Shown: piece after piece, positions 1 to 9,815 of the stretch | Layout of the letters: each line of letters opens with the position of its first letter | Numbering within the stretch: position 1 is the stretch's first letter | NCBI RefSeq assembly: GCF_017310035.1 | Contig: NZ_CP022296.1 | Span: 2,046,001 to 2,110,000, forward strand | Source of the DNA: Nocardioides sp. S5 | Lineage (GTDB): Bacteria; Actinomycetota; Actinomycetes; Propionibacteriales; Nocardioidaceae | Reading direction: 5' to 3' | DNA: 64,000 nucleotides | Notes under the pieces: generated by a model | The model's input: only the letters and a program-made list of their open reading frames with translations | The model's database searches: none | What the model was told of the DNA's origin: nothing | Position numbers and translations under genes: made by a program

Positions 1-2
1 GC

Positions 3-3000
3 GTCGCGGCGGGCGATGGCACGCGGTCCCTAACGACGCCGTTGACGCGCTACCACTCCGAGGTCGGTACGCCGCCCGGGCGCTGGCTCGGTTCCGGCGT
101 GGTCGCATTCGGGGCCAGCCAACTCCGGCCCGGCATGCAGGTGACCGAGGAGCAACTCGCCCTGCTCGTCGGCATGGGCCGAGACCCCATCACCGGAGGG
201 CAACTGGGCAAGGCCTATCCGTCGTACAAGCGGCTGTCGGACCGCATTGAGGAGCGCGTCGCCGCGCTCGACCCGGAGATGACCCAGGAGGACTACGCGG
301 CCGAAACGACACGGATCGAGGCAGAGGAGACCCGCGCTGGTATGCGACGAGCGGTCGCCGGATTCGACCTCACGTTCAGCGTCCCGAAGTCGGTCTCTGT
401 CCTCTGGGGTGTCGCAGACGCAATCACCCAGGAACGGATCGTCGCCGCCCATCACGCCGCGGTGTCAGACGTCATTGCGCTCTTTGAACGAGAGGTTGCC
501 GCCACCCGTGCGGGCATCTCCGATGCCGACGGCGCCGTCGCCCAGGTCGACGTGGCTGGCGTCGCCGCCGTCGCCTACGACCACTTCGACTCGAGGGCCG
601 GCGACCCGCAGCTCCACACCCATGTCGTCATCGCCAACAAGGTCCTCACCGTCATGGACAGCCGCTGGCGCAGCCTCGACGGACGCCCTGTCTTCGCCTC
701 ACGTACAGGCCTGTCCGCCTATTACGACGCCCTCCTTGCCGACCGGCTGTCGCGCGGCCTCGGCATCGAATGGGAGCTGCGGCAGCGCGGTCCCGACCGA
801 AATCCCCGCTGGGAGATAGCAGGTGTCACCGACCAGTTGATCACCGAGTTCTCCAGCCGCACCCGCGAGATCGAGCTCGAGAAGGACGAACTCATCGCGG
901 AGTACGTCGCACGGCACGGGCGGATGCCATCAGCCAGGACCATTGTCGAACTTCGGGCCCAGGCGACGCTGGCCACGCGCCCGCCGAAGGAGATCCGGTC
1001 GCTCGCCGATCTCACCGCGGGTTGGCGGCGAAGGGCCGCCGAGCGGTTGGGGACCGAGCCCACCGGGTGGTCGCAGTCGGTGATCGGTCGAGAGGGCGAC
1101 CTCCTGACAGCGGAGGACGTGCCGCTGGCTGCGATCGATGCGATCGGTGCCCAGGTGGTCGCGGCGGTCTCGGTGAAGCGGGCCGTGTGGACGCACTGGA
1201 ACCTGATGGCCGAGGCGGCGAAGCAGACGATGGATCTGAGGTTCGCGACGACCGAAGACCGCGAGGCCGTCGTCGGCCTCATCGTCGACGCGGCCCAGGA
1301 ACGCTCCGTAGCCCTGACGCCGCCCGAGCTTGCCCTTAGCCCGGCTCGGTTCCAGCGCGAGGACGGCACGAGCCGGTTCCGCCCGCGGCACAGTGAGAAG
1401 TACTCCTCGATCGCAGTGCTCAACGCCGAAGCGCGACTGTTGGCACGCGCCGAGAAGGTGGCCGCGCCAACGGTGTCAGGCGGGGTTGCAGGGCGTGCAG
1501 GTGGCCGTGGCACGGTCTCACTGACCGGTCAGCAGCGGCGTGCTGTGGAGCGCATCTGTCGCTCAGGGCGCCAGATTGACCTTCTCGTCGGGCCTGCCGG
1601 CGCTGGCAAGACCACCACGATGAGAGCGCTCCGCACGGCCTGGATCAGCAAACACGGGCGGGGGAGTGTCGTCGGTCTGGCGCCGTCCGCCGCTGCAGCC
1701 CAGGCGCTGGCCGACGACCTCGGCGTCGCGTGCGAGAACACGGCGAAGTGGCTCCACGAATCCGACCAGGGCCGGACCGAACTGCGGCGTGGCCAACTGG
1801 TGATCGTCGACGAGGCGACTCTCGCCGACACGATGACCCTGGATCGGCTCACGGGGATCGCCGCTTGTGCGGGCGCCAAGGTCCTGCTGGTCGGCGATCC
1901 CCACCAGCTTCAGTCCGTCGATGCCGGCGGCGCCTTCGCGCTCCTCGTCGACCGGCGCGCGGACGCGCCGGAGTTGAATGAGATCCACCGGTTCGCCAAC
2001 GAGTGGGAGAGGGAGGCCTCCCTTGCGCTGAGTCGCGGAGACGTCCAGGTTATCTCGGCGTACGCCCGTCACAAGCGGATCCGCGAGGGCCTCACGGACG
2101 AGATGGTCGACGCGGCTTACGTCGCTTGGCGCGCCGACTGCGCGGCCGGGCGCGCCAGCATCTTCGTAACCGAGTCGGTTCGGGACGTCCGCGCGCTCAA
2201 CGAACGCGCCCGGGCCGAGCGGCTGCTTATGGACGGCGCCGTCGATCACCGCGAGGCACAACTGGTCGACGGCTGCCGAGCGTCGGTCGGAGACGTCGTG
2301 ATCACGCGTCAGAACGACCGCCGCATCCGGACCACGCGTGGCGGGTGGGTGAAGAACGGCGACCGTTGGCTGGTCACCGACATCCGGCGAGACGGGTCTG
2401 TCGTAGTCAAGCGCCTCCGAGGCGACGGCCGGCGAACGGTCCTGCCGCCGGAGTACGTCGCCGAGAACCTCGATCTCGGCTACGCCGTCACCGCACATCG
2501 AGCACAAGGCGTCACCGTCGACACTGCACATGTCGTCGTGACCGCATCTACGACCCGAGAGAACCTGTACGTCTCGATGACCCGCGGCCGCGAGTCCAAC
2601 ATCGCGTATGTCGCTCTCGACCAGCCCGACGACAGCCATTCCACGCCGGAGGCGGACGACGTCACAGCCAGGACGGTCCTGTACGGCGTCCTCCAGCACA
2701 GCGGCGCCGACATCTCGGCGACGCAGACCATCGAGGCCGAGTACGAACTCCACGGCGGCGTCGACCGGCTTGCAGCCGAACTCGAGACGATCGCCGCCGA
2801 CGCCCAGCACGACCGCTTCGTCGGCCTCCTCAGCCGCTCCGGGCTGACCGCCGAGCAGCAGGCCGCGGTCGTCGGGTCGACGGCCTTCGGCCCGCTCGCT
2901 GCGGCACTTCGTCGCGCCGAGGCATACCACCACGATCTCGAACGTCTTCTGCCTCAAGTCGTTGGGCGACACGGTCTCGACGACGCCGACGACATCGCCG

Positions 3001-3467
3001 CGGTTCTGCGCTACCGGGTCGACAAACTCGCAGCGACTCCGCCGCGTGGTTGCCGCGTCCGTCCGCGGCTTATCGCGGGCCTGTTCCCCGAACCACTCGG
3101 CCCGATGTCAGCCGAGGACCGACAAGCGATCGACGAACGGAAGGAGTTGATCGAGTCGCGTGCACGGAATCTCCTCGATGTCGGCATCAGAGGCGGCACC
3201 GCTTGGACGCGTCGGCTCGGCGAACCTCCGCAGGATCCCGCCAAGTGCGAGCAATGGGTCCGAGCTGCGACGTCGATCGCCGCATACCGGGATCGCTACA
3301 AGGTCATCAGCGATCTGCCGCTGGCCGGCAGCGCGGCAAACAACGCCCAGCGTGCCGACCGTCAGCGCGTGCTGATGGCGCTGCGGGAAGCTGCCGCACT
3401 GTCGCGCCCCAGCCGCACCGAATCCCGCGTCGTCGGAGCCCAACTCCAGGCCGTCTCGGCTCCATAG
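3..3467 (+). CDS. MobF-family conjugative relaxase/helicase (TrwC/TraA-like), 5' end outside window
   Basis: This would nick oriT, stay covalently bound to the transferred strand and unwind DNA in conjugation. The frame is open from the left edge: codons before the TTG at 42 read VAAGDGTRSLTTP and run into LTRYHSE...PPGRWLG, a normal MobF N-terminus, so the true start lies upstream and TTG 42 is only the first start codon in the window. Counting from TTG 42, the relaxase core holds FDLTFSVPKSVSVLW (~110) and the metal-binding histidine cluster LHTHVV (~193). A RecD/UvrD-type helicase follows, with Walker A GPAGAGKTTT (~517), Walker B VIVDEAT (~588), TAHRAQG (~819) and LYVSMTRGRE (~843). About 270 C-terminal residues have no motif I recognise. 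The N-terminal tyrosine motif reads RYH, not the double tyrosine I expect in this family. The gene marks the island as mobile or once mobile. Confidence 0.9.
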   Translation, partial: VAAGDGTRSLTTPLTRYHSEVGTPPGRWLGSGVVAFGASQLRPGMQVTEEQLALLVGMGRDPITGGQLGKAYPSYKRLSDRIEERVAALDPEMTQEDYAAETTRIEAEETRAGMRRAVAGFDLTFSVPKSVSVLWGVADAITQERIVAAHHAAVSDVIALFEREVAATRAGISDADGAVAQVDVAGVAAVAYDHFDSRAGDPQLHTHVVIANKVLTVMDSRWRSLDGRPVFASRTGLSAYYDALLADRLSRGLGIEWELRQRGPDRNPRWEIAGVTDQLITEFSSRTREIELEKDELIAEYVARHGRMPSARTIVELRAQATLATRPPKEIRSLADLTAGWRRRAAERLGTEPTGWSQSVIGREGDLLTAEDVPLAAIDAIGAQVVAAVSVKRAVWTHWNLMAEAAKQTMDLRFATTEDREAVVGLIVDAAQERSVALTPPELALSPARFQREDGTSRFRPRHSEKYSSIAVLNAEARLLARAEKVAAPTVSGGVAGRAGGRGTVSLTGQQRRAVERICRSGRQIDLLVGPAGAGKTTTMRALRTAWISKHGRGSVVGLAPSAAAAQALADDLGVACENTAKWLHESDQGRTELRRGQLVIVDEATLADTMTLDRLTGIAACAGAKVLLVGDPHQLQSVDAGGAFALLVDRRADAPELNEIHRFANEWEREASLALSRGDVQVISAYARHKRIREGLTDEMVDAAYVAWRADCAAGRASIFVTESVRDVRALNERARAERLLMDGAVDHREAQLVDGCRASVGDVVITRQNDRRIRTTRGGWVKNGDRWLVTDIRRDGSVVVKRLRGDGRRTVLPPEYVAENLDLGYAVTAHRAQGVTVDTAHVVVTASTTRENLYVSMTRGRESNIAYVALDQPDDSHSTPEADDVTARTVLYGVLQHSGADISATQTIEAEYELHGGVDRLAAELETIAADAQHDRFVGLLSRSGLTAEQQAAVVGSTAFGPLAAALRRAEAYHHDLERLLPQVVGRHGLDDADDIAAVLRYRVDKLAATPPRGCRVRPRLIAGLFPEPLGPMSAEDRQAIDERKELIESRARNLLDVGIRGGTAWTRRLGEPPQDPAKCEQWVRAATSIAAYRDRYKVISDLPLAGSAANNAQRADRQRVLMALREAAALSRPSRTESRVVGAQLQAVSAP

Positions 3468-3568
3468 CCCGGGGGCGCGCGTCCGTTGTCCACAGGAGGT
3501 GATCTCAGGCGGCGTGGGGGCGGACGCCGGCGTATTACGAGCTGTGACCCCGTCAGAAAGGCGATCCC

Positions 3569-3931
3569 ATGATCATGCCTCTTGCTCTTCCCGTTGTCGC
3601 CGCGGTGGCCCTCGCGCACCGATACCTGGTGCTTAATGCCCCGTCGAACGTACTGATCCGCCGAGTGCGCGCAGCGGCGCCTACTCTAAGGAAGGGTGGC
3701 GCGATGCTCGCTCTATCGTCGGTCCTGCTTCTCGCGATGAAGGCCGTGTCGGATGGCATCGCAGCCGGCGCCCCCGGCTGGCTAAACCTGGTCCTCGTGA
3801 TGCTCGGCTGGGACGCAATCAAGTTCGCGATGCTGGCTGCGATCGAACTCTGGCGGGTCGTCATTGCCGGCCTGAAGTGGGTGGCGGCTACGCCAGCACC
3901 GGTGGCGCGAACCAAGGCGGTGCCTCGCTAG
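3569..3931 (+). CDS. small membrane protein of actinobacterial mobile elements
   Basis: A 120-residue protein of unknown function. The ATG at 3569 has a GAAAGG sequence about 8 nt upstream. The N-terminus (MIMPLALPVVAAVALAHRYL) is hydrophobic, and two more hydrophobic stretches follow (~45-60 and ~70-100), ending in a basic tail, so it is probably an integral membrane protein with two or three passes. It lies 101 nt after the relaxase. Small membrane proteins of this kind sit next to relaxases in actinobacterial integrative elements, which suggests a role in transfer or element upkeep. That role is inferred from context, not from a recognised domain. Confidence 0.7.
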   Translation: MIMPLALPVVAAVALAHRYLVLNAPSNVLIRRVRAAAPTLRKGGAMLALSSVLLLAMKAVSDGIAAGAPGWLNLVLVMLGWDAIKFAMLAAIELWRVVIAGLKWVAATPAPVARTKAVPR

Positions 3932-4039
3932 CCGGTAGACCTTTCGCGAAGAACCACCCGCTTTTGTCGGTCGTCTTTACTACAGTGCCTCGAGCGGCCA
4001 TTCCCGTGGCCGGGAGCAGGATTTCCTCGAGGATTGGTG
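3932..4039 (+). promoter_or_regulatory. leader of the dpdE-dpdD operon
   Basis: These 108 nt are the only gap ahead of the eight-gene operon, so its promoter should lie here or further up. A perfect 6-bp inverted repeat, CGGCCA-TTCCCG-TGGCCG, sits at 3995-4012. A loose -10-like TACAGT is at 3981-3986 with no good -35 at 17 nt. AGGA at 4030-4033 precedes ATG 4040 by 6 nt, which favours that start over the TTG (4034) and GTG (4037) just before it. Confidence 0.3.
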
Positions 4040-7000
4040 ATGCGGGTGGGTGGCAGCATCGGCTCGCTCGTGACGTTCGAGGGCGCCCCCGGCATTGGTC
4101 GCGTCACGGCCGTCGAGGGTGGCGCTGCATGCGTCACGTTCTTCGAATCGCCCGTCGAGGTCGAAGTAGAATTGGCTTGGGTCGACCTTGGTCTTCTGCG
4201 CGGAGTGACTCTCGACGAACAGACGCGTGTCTTCGTGCCGACGGTCGATGGCCGCTGGCGTGCCGGTCGGGTCGTGGGTGGGCGCGCGCCTGAGTATTTT
4301 GTCCGGTTCCCCAACGTCCACTACGACGTCGAGGTTCCCGAGGCGAGTCTTCGAGTCCGCTGGGACCGACCCACGAAAGACCCTGTCCAGGTGTTGCTGG
4401 CCGGCGCCAATGAGACTCCGCGATTTCGGGACGCGCGCCAGCCTGTCCGCAATCTCCTGCTGGCCGAGCGGGCGGCGTCGATGTCCGCAACCGGACTCGC
4501 CTCGGCTGGTGTCGGCATCCACGAGCACCAAGTGAACGCGGCCCTCCGCATCATCAATGACCCGATTCAGAGGTACCTTCTCGCCGATGAGGTCGGGATG
4601 GGCAAGACGATTCAGGCCGGCTTCGTTGTTCGGCAGTTGCTGATCGATGACCCATCCCGTCGCGTCGGTTTCATCGTTCCAGAAGCACTTCGCGAGCAAT
4701 GGCAAGCCGAACTGTTGGACAAGTTCTACCTCGATGACTTCGCGAGATCGGATGGCCGACTTCCCTTCGCCATTCGCGGCCATCACGAGGTCGATGAGTG
4801 GAACAAGTTTCAGAGCGCTGACCTGCTTGTGATTGACGAGGCGCATCAGTTGGCCCGTGCCGAGTCCCCAGACGACCAGCCATACCGCCAACTGACAGCG
4901 GTCGCCCACGCGGTTCCACGCCTCCTCCTGCTCTCCGCGACCCCGTTCTCCCAGAGGACGACGAGTCACCTCGCGTTGCTGCATTTGCTGGATCCGGCAC
5001 TCTTCAAGTGGAGCGAGTTGGACGGCTTTGAACGCCTCCTCGGAACGCGCCGAGAGCTCGCTATGGCCGTGTTCGGACTCGACGAAGAGCCTGATCCGGA
5101 GAACCCCGAGCTGCTGGCGTATCAGTTCGATGCCCTTCGTCGGTTGCTGCCCGCAGACGAACTCCTGTCGGCTGGGATGGCCACGGCGATGGCGGCCTTC
5201 GGAGAGAGCGACATCGCCGACCCGATCGATCTGAAGCGTGCCGTCGCAGCGGTACGTGCGCACGTGTCGGAGACCTATCGCTTGCATCACCGGGTCATTC
5301 GAAACCGGCGCCACGTCGTGGAGCAACAGAGGCTCGACGACGAGGGCAACATGGCCCCGTTCGAGTTCACGGGTCGCGAACGTCCAAAGGTCATCCGGCT
5401 GGATTCCGCTGAAGGTGACGCGGCGGTCCATGCGGTCGAGACGTGGCTTCGGATGATCAGTGCCGATGTCGCGGATCGCGAGATGGACCCCGCACCGTAC
5501 GCCCGGGCCGCAAGCGTGCTCGTCTCTCGTTTGGGCGCAGGGACCCGTGACGATGTCGTTGCGGCGCTTGAAGCGCGACTTCTTCGGTCGAGCGCACCCG
5601 GCGTGACAGAGCCAGAGCTTCAGCGCCTGACCGAAGCTGAGGTACGTCCGTTCGAGCAGCGCGTCCTAGAAGACCTCCAAGAGGCCTCTGAGCGCGACGG
5701 TAGTGATGAACTCGCCGGTGCAATTGTCAAGCGCGTCAAGCCGGGTCAGCGTGCCGTGGTGTTCTGTGGTCCGGGTGCGCTTGCGGGTCAAGTAGCAGCG
5801 GCGTTGCGCGCCCTGTCTGCTCCGCTCGGCCCAGTGCATGAACATCTAGTCAGTTCCGTGACTGGTTCCCGCCAGGATGCTGTGCTGGCGTGGCGTGAGA
5901 AGGGTGGAGTCCTCGTCGCTGATCAGAGCGGCGATGTGGGTCGCAATTTTCAGCAAGCCGAGATCGTGATTCACGCTCGTTTGCCCTGGGGGCCGAACGA
6001 ATTCGAGCAGCGGATTGGTCGCGTCGACCGTTACGGCAGTGGGCGACCCGCGGCGCAGTACGTCGTATCTGACCTTGACCCGGATGGTCTCCACACCACG
6101 TGGTTGCGAGTTCTCGGGACTGGCTTTGGTATCTTCGAAGAGTCGATCTCGGCCATGCAGGAGATCGCCGACAGCCTCGCAGATGCGTTTTGGAACAACC
6201 TGCTCGTGGAGGGACGTGACTATGCCCTCGACAAGATGGCTGACATCGGGGCAGCTCTAGCTGCTGAACGCCGACGGATCAACGAACTCGATGCCCTCGA
6301 GTCGAGTTACGGAGGGGGAGAGGGTGAGGCCCTTGCCAAGAACATCTCGTCCTTCGACTCACGGCACGAGCAGATCGAGCGGGCCTACCTGAAACTCATC
6401 ACCGGCGCCGAAGGCTTCATGCTGTCGAATAGACGCCAGAGCGACGGAAGCATTCGGTTCGATCGCGATCCGCATCAGGCGCCACTGGTCAGCCCGCGAT
6501 TGCTCGCCCGAGTCGTCACGCGACCAGAATCGCGTACCGGGTACTTCGATCGATGGCAGTTGACTGCCGGCCGTCGAATGTTCCGACGTGGCAACCCGTT
6601 TATCGACGGAATCGAGTCCGTTCTGGCGATTGACGACCGTGGTCAGGCCAGCGCTCAGTGGCGACTTGATCATGGCTGGCCGCATGACCCACTCGTGTAC
6701 TTTGGATACGACTTTCTCATCGAAGCGAATCTCGCCCCAGTCCTGGACGCGATCGGCCAAGGGCAAGACGGACTTGCGGTCGCTAGGCGTCGCGGAGATG
6801 TCGCGCTGGCTCCTGTGTTCCGGAGGATCTGGATCGCCGTCAATGACATGGCCCCGGTGGAGGACGACGGGGTCATTGCGTATCTCAATCAGCCCGTGAT
6901 GAAGGGCCGCGACGTCAACCTGAATGCATCCAGGATTGCCGCCTTGCATGGAGTTCTTGGGGGCGACGGAGTTCTCCAGACAGTCGGACCCGAGGGGTAT

Positions 7001-7270
7001 GCGATCGCGCGCGATCACCTGGGCAGAAAGGCAGACCTAGCTCGGGTGACAAAGCGGGCCGCAGCGACCGTTTCAGAGAGGACGGACTTGCTCGTCGCCC
7101 AGACGAAGGCTCGACAAGTGGCCGCCGGGATGGTCGCCGATCCGGGCGCCTGGAGCCGTGAAATCGCGATTGGCCGTGCTTTGGAGGACGGCGTCTCCGC
7201 ACCAAGCGTCCGCATGACGGCGGTGACGTGCTTGGTGCGCTCGGCCCAGTCGTGGAGCGAGTATGTCTAG
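4040..7270 (+). CDS. dpdE: DpdE, SNF2-like helicase of the 7-deazaguanine DNA system
   Basis: A 1076-residue SNF2/RapA-type ATPase. The N-terminal ~130 residues look like small beta-rich (SH3/tudor-like) segments with repeated V-x-F and V-x-V patterns. The helicase core has Walker A inside DEVGMGKT (~183-190), DEAH (~266-269), LLLLSATPFSQ (~297) and motif VI QRIGRVDRYGSGR (~657). In Dpd clusters the SNF2 protein DpdE is in the set dispensable for inserting the base and thought to act in restriction. It is first of eight overlapping genes, and its stop overlaps the dpdF start by 8 nt. The call rests on domain type plus cluster position. Taken alone it would be a generic DEAD/SNF2 helicase like DISARM DrmD. 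Confidence 0.85.
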   Translation: MRVGGSIGSLVTFEGAPGIGRVTAVEGGAACVTFFESPVEVEVELAWVDLGLLRGVTLDEQTRVFVPTVDGRWRAGRVVGGRAPEYFVRFPNVHYDVEVPEASLRVRWDRPTKDPVQVLLAGANETPRFRDARQPVRNLLLAERAASMSATGLASAGVGIHEHQVNAALRIINDPIQRYLLADEVGMGKTIQAGFVVRQLLIDDPSRRVGFIVPEALREQWQAELLDKFYLDDFARSDGRLPFAIRGHHEVDEWNKFQSADLLVIDEAHQLARAESPDDQPYRQLTAVAHAVPRLLLLSATPFSQRTTSHLALLHLLDPALFKWSELDGFERLLGTRRELAMAVFGLDEEPDPENPELLAYQFDALRRLLPADELLSAGMATAMAAFGESDIADPIDLKRAVAAVRAHVSETYRLHHRVIRNRRHVVEQQRLDDEGNMAPFEFTGRERPKVIRLDSAEGDAAVHAVETWLRMISADVADREMDPAPYARAASVLVSRLGAGTRDDVVAALEARLLRSSAPGVTEPELQRLTEAEVRPFEQRVLEDLQEASERDGSDELAGAIVKRVKPGQRAVVFCGPGALAGQVAAALRALSAPLGPVHEHLVSSVTGSRQDAVLAWREKGGVLVADQSGDVGRNFQQAEIVIHARLPWGPNEFEQRIGRVDRYGSGRPAAQYVVSDLDPDGLHTTWLRVLGTGFGIFEESISAMQEIADSLADAFWNNLLVEGRDYALDKMADIGAALAAERRRINELDALESSYGGGEGEALAKNISSFDSRHEQIERAYLKLITGAEGFMLSNRRQSDGSIRFDRDPHQAPLVSPRLLARVVTRPESRTGYFDRWQLTAGRRMFRRGNPFIDGIESVLAIDDRGQASAQWRLDHGWPHDPLVYFGYDFLIEANLAPVLDAIGQGQDGLAVARRRGDVALAPVFRRIWIAVNDMAPVEDDGVIAYLNQPVMKGRDVNLNASRIAALHGVLGGDGVLQTVGPEGYAIARDHLGRKADLARVTKRAAATVSERTDLLVAQTKARQVAAGMVADPGAWSREIAIGRALEDGVSAPSVRMTAVTCLVRSAQSWSEYV

Positions 7271-9815
7271 AGACGATCTCGGCGCCGCCGCGATTGCCCT
7301 CGGCGTCTGGCCGAATGCTCCGTACATCGACGATGAGCCCAGAATCATCTCCGATGCGTGCAGTCGCCTGCTCGACGCGCTGGCAGCCCTAACGAGTGGT
7401 GCCGCAGGCTGGCGCGATGTCGCAACGTTGGTACGGCAGGTTCTCGTGACCGCGGCGGCCACGTACGGGTCGCGTCCATCACTGATCGTGCCTGTCGGTG
7501 ATGTCTGGCCTACAGCGGAACAGTGGCGCGAGCTGAACTGCGTTCCAAGTAGCCTTGCCGACGGGCGCTTCAGCATCCGCGCCCTCAACTGGGCGCCGGA
7601 TCCTCCGACCGCCGGCGACGCAGAGTCAGTCGCCCAGGAGCAGGTTCTCGCAGCCTTTCGTGATGCAGACCCGGTTTTTGCATCGGTCCGAGCTGACCCG
7701 TTCTGGCCAAAGGCCCACGGCGCGGACTTCAAGGTCTACCGCGGGGAGACTCAGCGTCAAGCCGCGCGCGCAGCGGTGCTGAGCCGTGACGAAACACTGA
7801 TGGTTGCCCTACCGACAGGACGTGGCAAGACTGCCGTGGCTTGGTCCAAGACGATGCTCAGCGCCTCTGGCGTCACAGTGGTCGTTGTACCGACGATTGT
7901 GCTTGCCCTGGACTTGGAACGACGCACCCAGGAGTTGGCGCGAACTCGCAACCTCAACTTGAGCCCACTCAATCGTTTTGCCTACGTCGGCTCGCTAGAT
8001 TCGACAACCAAAGAATCGCTTCGTGCTGCCATTCGTGCGGGCACCCAACGACTCCTCTACACAAGCCCGGAAGCCTTCGTGAGTGGGCTCGCTCCGGCGA
8101 TTCTCGACTGCGCAAGCAGAGGGCTACTCCAGCAGATCGTCATCGACGAAGCTCATCTGATCGACCAGTGGGGCACGGACTTTCGTCCCGAGTTTCAGAC
8201 GATGCCCGGCCTCGTCGCCGAAGCTCGCGACCTCGCCCCGGAAGGTTCCCGTCCTTCAGTCCTGCTCCTTAGCGCGACGCTGGGCCAACGCTCAGTCGAC
8301 GTCCTGCAGCGCTTGTTCGGCACAGAGGACTCGGAGTTCGTGTGGGGCACTGAACTGCGTGCCGAACCGGCGATCTTTGTCGACCGGGCAGACACCGAGG
8401 CCACGCGCCGCCGCGCCATCTTGAATGCGGTGGATGCACTTCCAAAGCCGCTGATTCTGTACACGACACGTGTCCGGGACGCGCAGGAATGGGTCACCCT
8501 CCTCAAAGCCGCGGGCTATCGCCGGGTAGCCGGCATCACAGGCGCGTCGACGGAGCACGAACGAGCCGAGGTCGTGGAGTCCGTGCGAGGTGTTCGGTAC
8601 GACGGCCGTCGTACCGCGACCACGGTCGACGTCGTCGTGGGCACCTCAGCATTCGGGCTCGGGCTGGACCTTCCGAACGTGCGTAGCGTCCTACATGCAT
8701 GCGTGCCCGAAACCATTGACAGGTACTACCAGGAAGTTGGTCGAGGCGGCCGAGACGGACGGCCCACGGTTGCCTACCTGTGCGAGGCCCCGGGAGACCG
8801 CGACGTCGCCAAGCGCTTGAACTCGGCGGTTCTCATCGGCGATGAGAAAGGCTGGAGTCGGTGGCAAGACCTTCTCCGCCAAGGCAAAAACGTCTCCGGC
8901 CTGAGGTATCGGGTCAACAGGAGTGTCGTCCCTGCGTACCTCCCCGAGGGGTTCAACGAGAGCGCACAGTGGAACGTTCGCACTCTTACGCTCATGGCAC
9001 AGGCAGGGGCGATTCGATTCCAGGTTCCACGCTGGAACGATGGCGGCATCGACGGCGAGACTGATCGCGACACGTTCTATGAGTCGGTGCAGGACCTCCT
9101 CGAGTTCGAGTTGACAAATGGGGAGCTCCTCAACCACTCCGGTTGGACGGGAGCCACGGAGCGACTTCGGTCCGAACTTCGGTCCTCCCAAGAACTCGCG
9201 CTGCGGGCGATGCTTGACGTGGTGGACGGCCATCGCTGTGTCGGACGGATTCTGGCCAGTCACTACCGCGTCCGGTATCGCGGTGGCTTGCTCTCGACAG
9301 CACCACGATGCCGAGGATGCCCGCACTGCCGGACGAACCCTGACACCGCGCCCGGCCTGAATGCGCCCGAACCAAGCCCGACACTCCCGAGAGTCGGGAC
9401 GCCGACGGACCCCTTGCAAGCGTGGCGCGGAGGATCGCCCTCGGCTTTCGTTTGGTACGGGGCCGGCGAACGACCCGACGCCATCCTCACGCGGTTGGCT
9501 CAGCGCGGGCTGCGACTGTTCGCGGGTCTGTCGATCCAAGAGGCCGATGCCCTCCAGCGAAGTGTGCCAACGTGTCCCGTGATCTTGGATGACCCTGAAT
9601 CGGTCGTTCCGCTCATGCTGAGCCATCCGGATCCTCTTGTCGTCGCCGTTGCTGATGGGACCGTGCCGCTTGATTTGCGAGAAAGGCTGGACCTTGGTTT
9701 GGTCACTTACGTGGTCGGGCCCCAGTCCACAATGAGCGATGTCAAACCAGGTTGGACGCTGGCGGACACCGCTGACGTGAGTATTCGAGCGAGCGCGCTC
9801 ATGACGGAGTTGTAG
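7263..9815 (+). CDS. dpdF: DpdF, RecQ-like ATP-dependent helicase
   Basis: An 850-residue protein. After ~165 residues without a recognised domain it has a RecQ-type core: PTGRGKT (~184), IDEAHLIDQWG (~295), LLLSATL (~335), GLGLDLPNVRSV (~466) and GRGGRDGR (~494). Downstream, C-x23-C-x2-C-x2-C at ~659-688 matches the RecQ C-terminal zinc site, apart from a longer first spacer (16 in classical RecQ). The last ~130 residues show no known motif. The ATG overlaps the end of dpdE, implying coupled translation. In the Dpd system this family belongs with the helicases of the restriction arm. The substrate is unknown; unwinding of DNA lacking the modification is an inference. Confidence 0.87.
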   Translation: MSRDDLGAAAIALGVWPNAPYIDDEPRIISDACSRLLDALAALTSGAAGWRDVATLVRQVLVTAAATYGSRPSLIVPVGDVWPTAEQWRELNCVPSSLADGRFSIRALNWAPDPPTAGDAESVAQEQVLAAFRDADPVFASVRADPFWPKAHGADFKVYRGETQRQAARAAVLSRDETLMVALPTGRGKTAVAWSKTMLSASGVTVVVVPTIVLALDLERRTQELARTRNLNLSPLNRFAYVGSLDSTTKESLRAAIRAGTQRLLYTSPEAFVSGLAPAILDCASRGLLQQIVIDEAHLIDQWGTDFRPEFQTMPGLVAEARDLAPEGSRPSVLLLSATLGQRSVDVLQRLFGTEDSEFVWGTELRAEPAIFVDRADTEATRRRAILNAVDALPKPLILYTTRVRDAQEWVTLLKAAGYRRVAGITGASTEHERAEVVESVRGVRYDGRRTATTVDVVVGTSAFGLGLDLPNVRSVLHACVPETIDRYYQEVGRGGRDGRPTVAYLCEAPGDRDVAKRLNSAVLIGDEKGWSRWQDLLRQGKNVSGLRYRVNRSVVPAYLPEGFNESAQWNVRTLTLMAQAGAIRFQVPRWNDGGIDGETDRDTFYESVQDLLEFELTNGELLNHSGWTGATERLRSELRSSQELALRAMLDVVDGHRCVGRILASHYRVRYRGGLLSTAPRCRGCPHCRTNPDTAPGLNAPEPSPTLPRVGTPTDPLQAWRGGSPSAFVWYGAGERPDAILTRLAQRGLRLFAGLSIQEADALQRSVPTCPVILDDPESVVPLMLSHPDPLVVAVADGTVPLDLRERLDLGLVTYVVGPQSTMSDVKPGWTLADTADVSIRASALMTEL

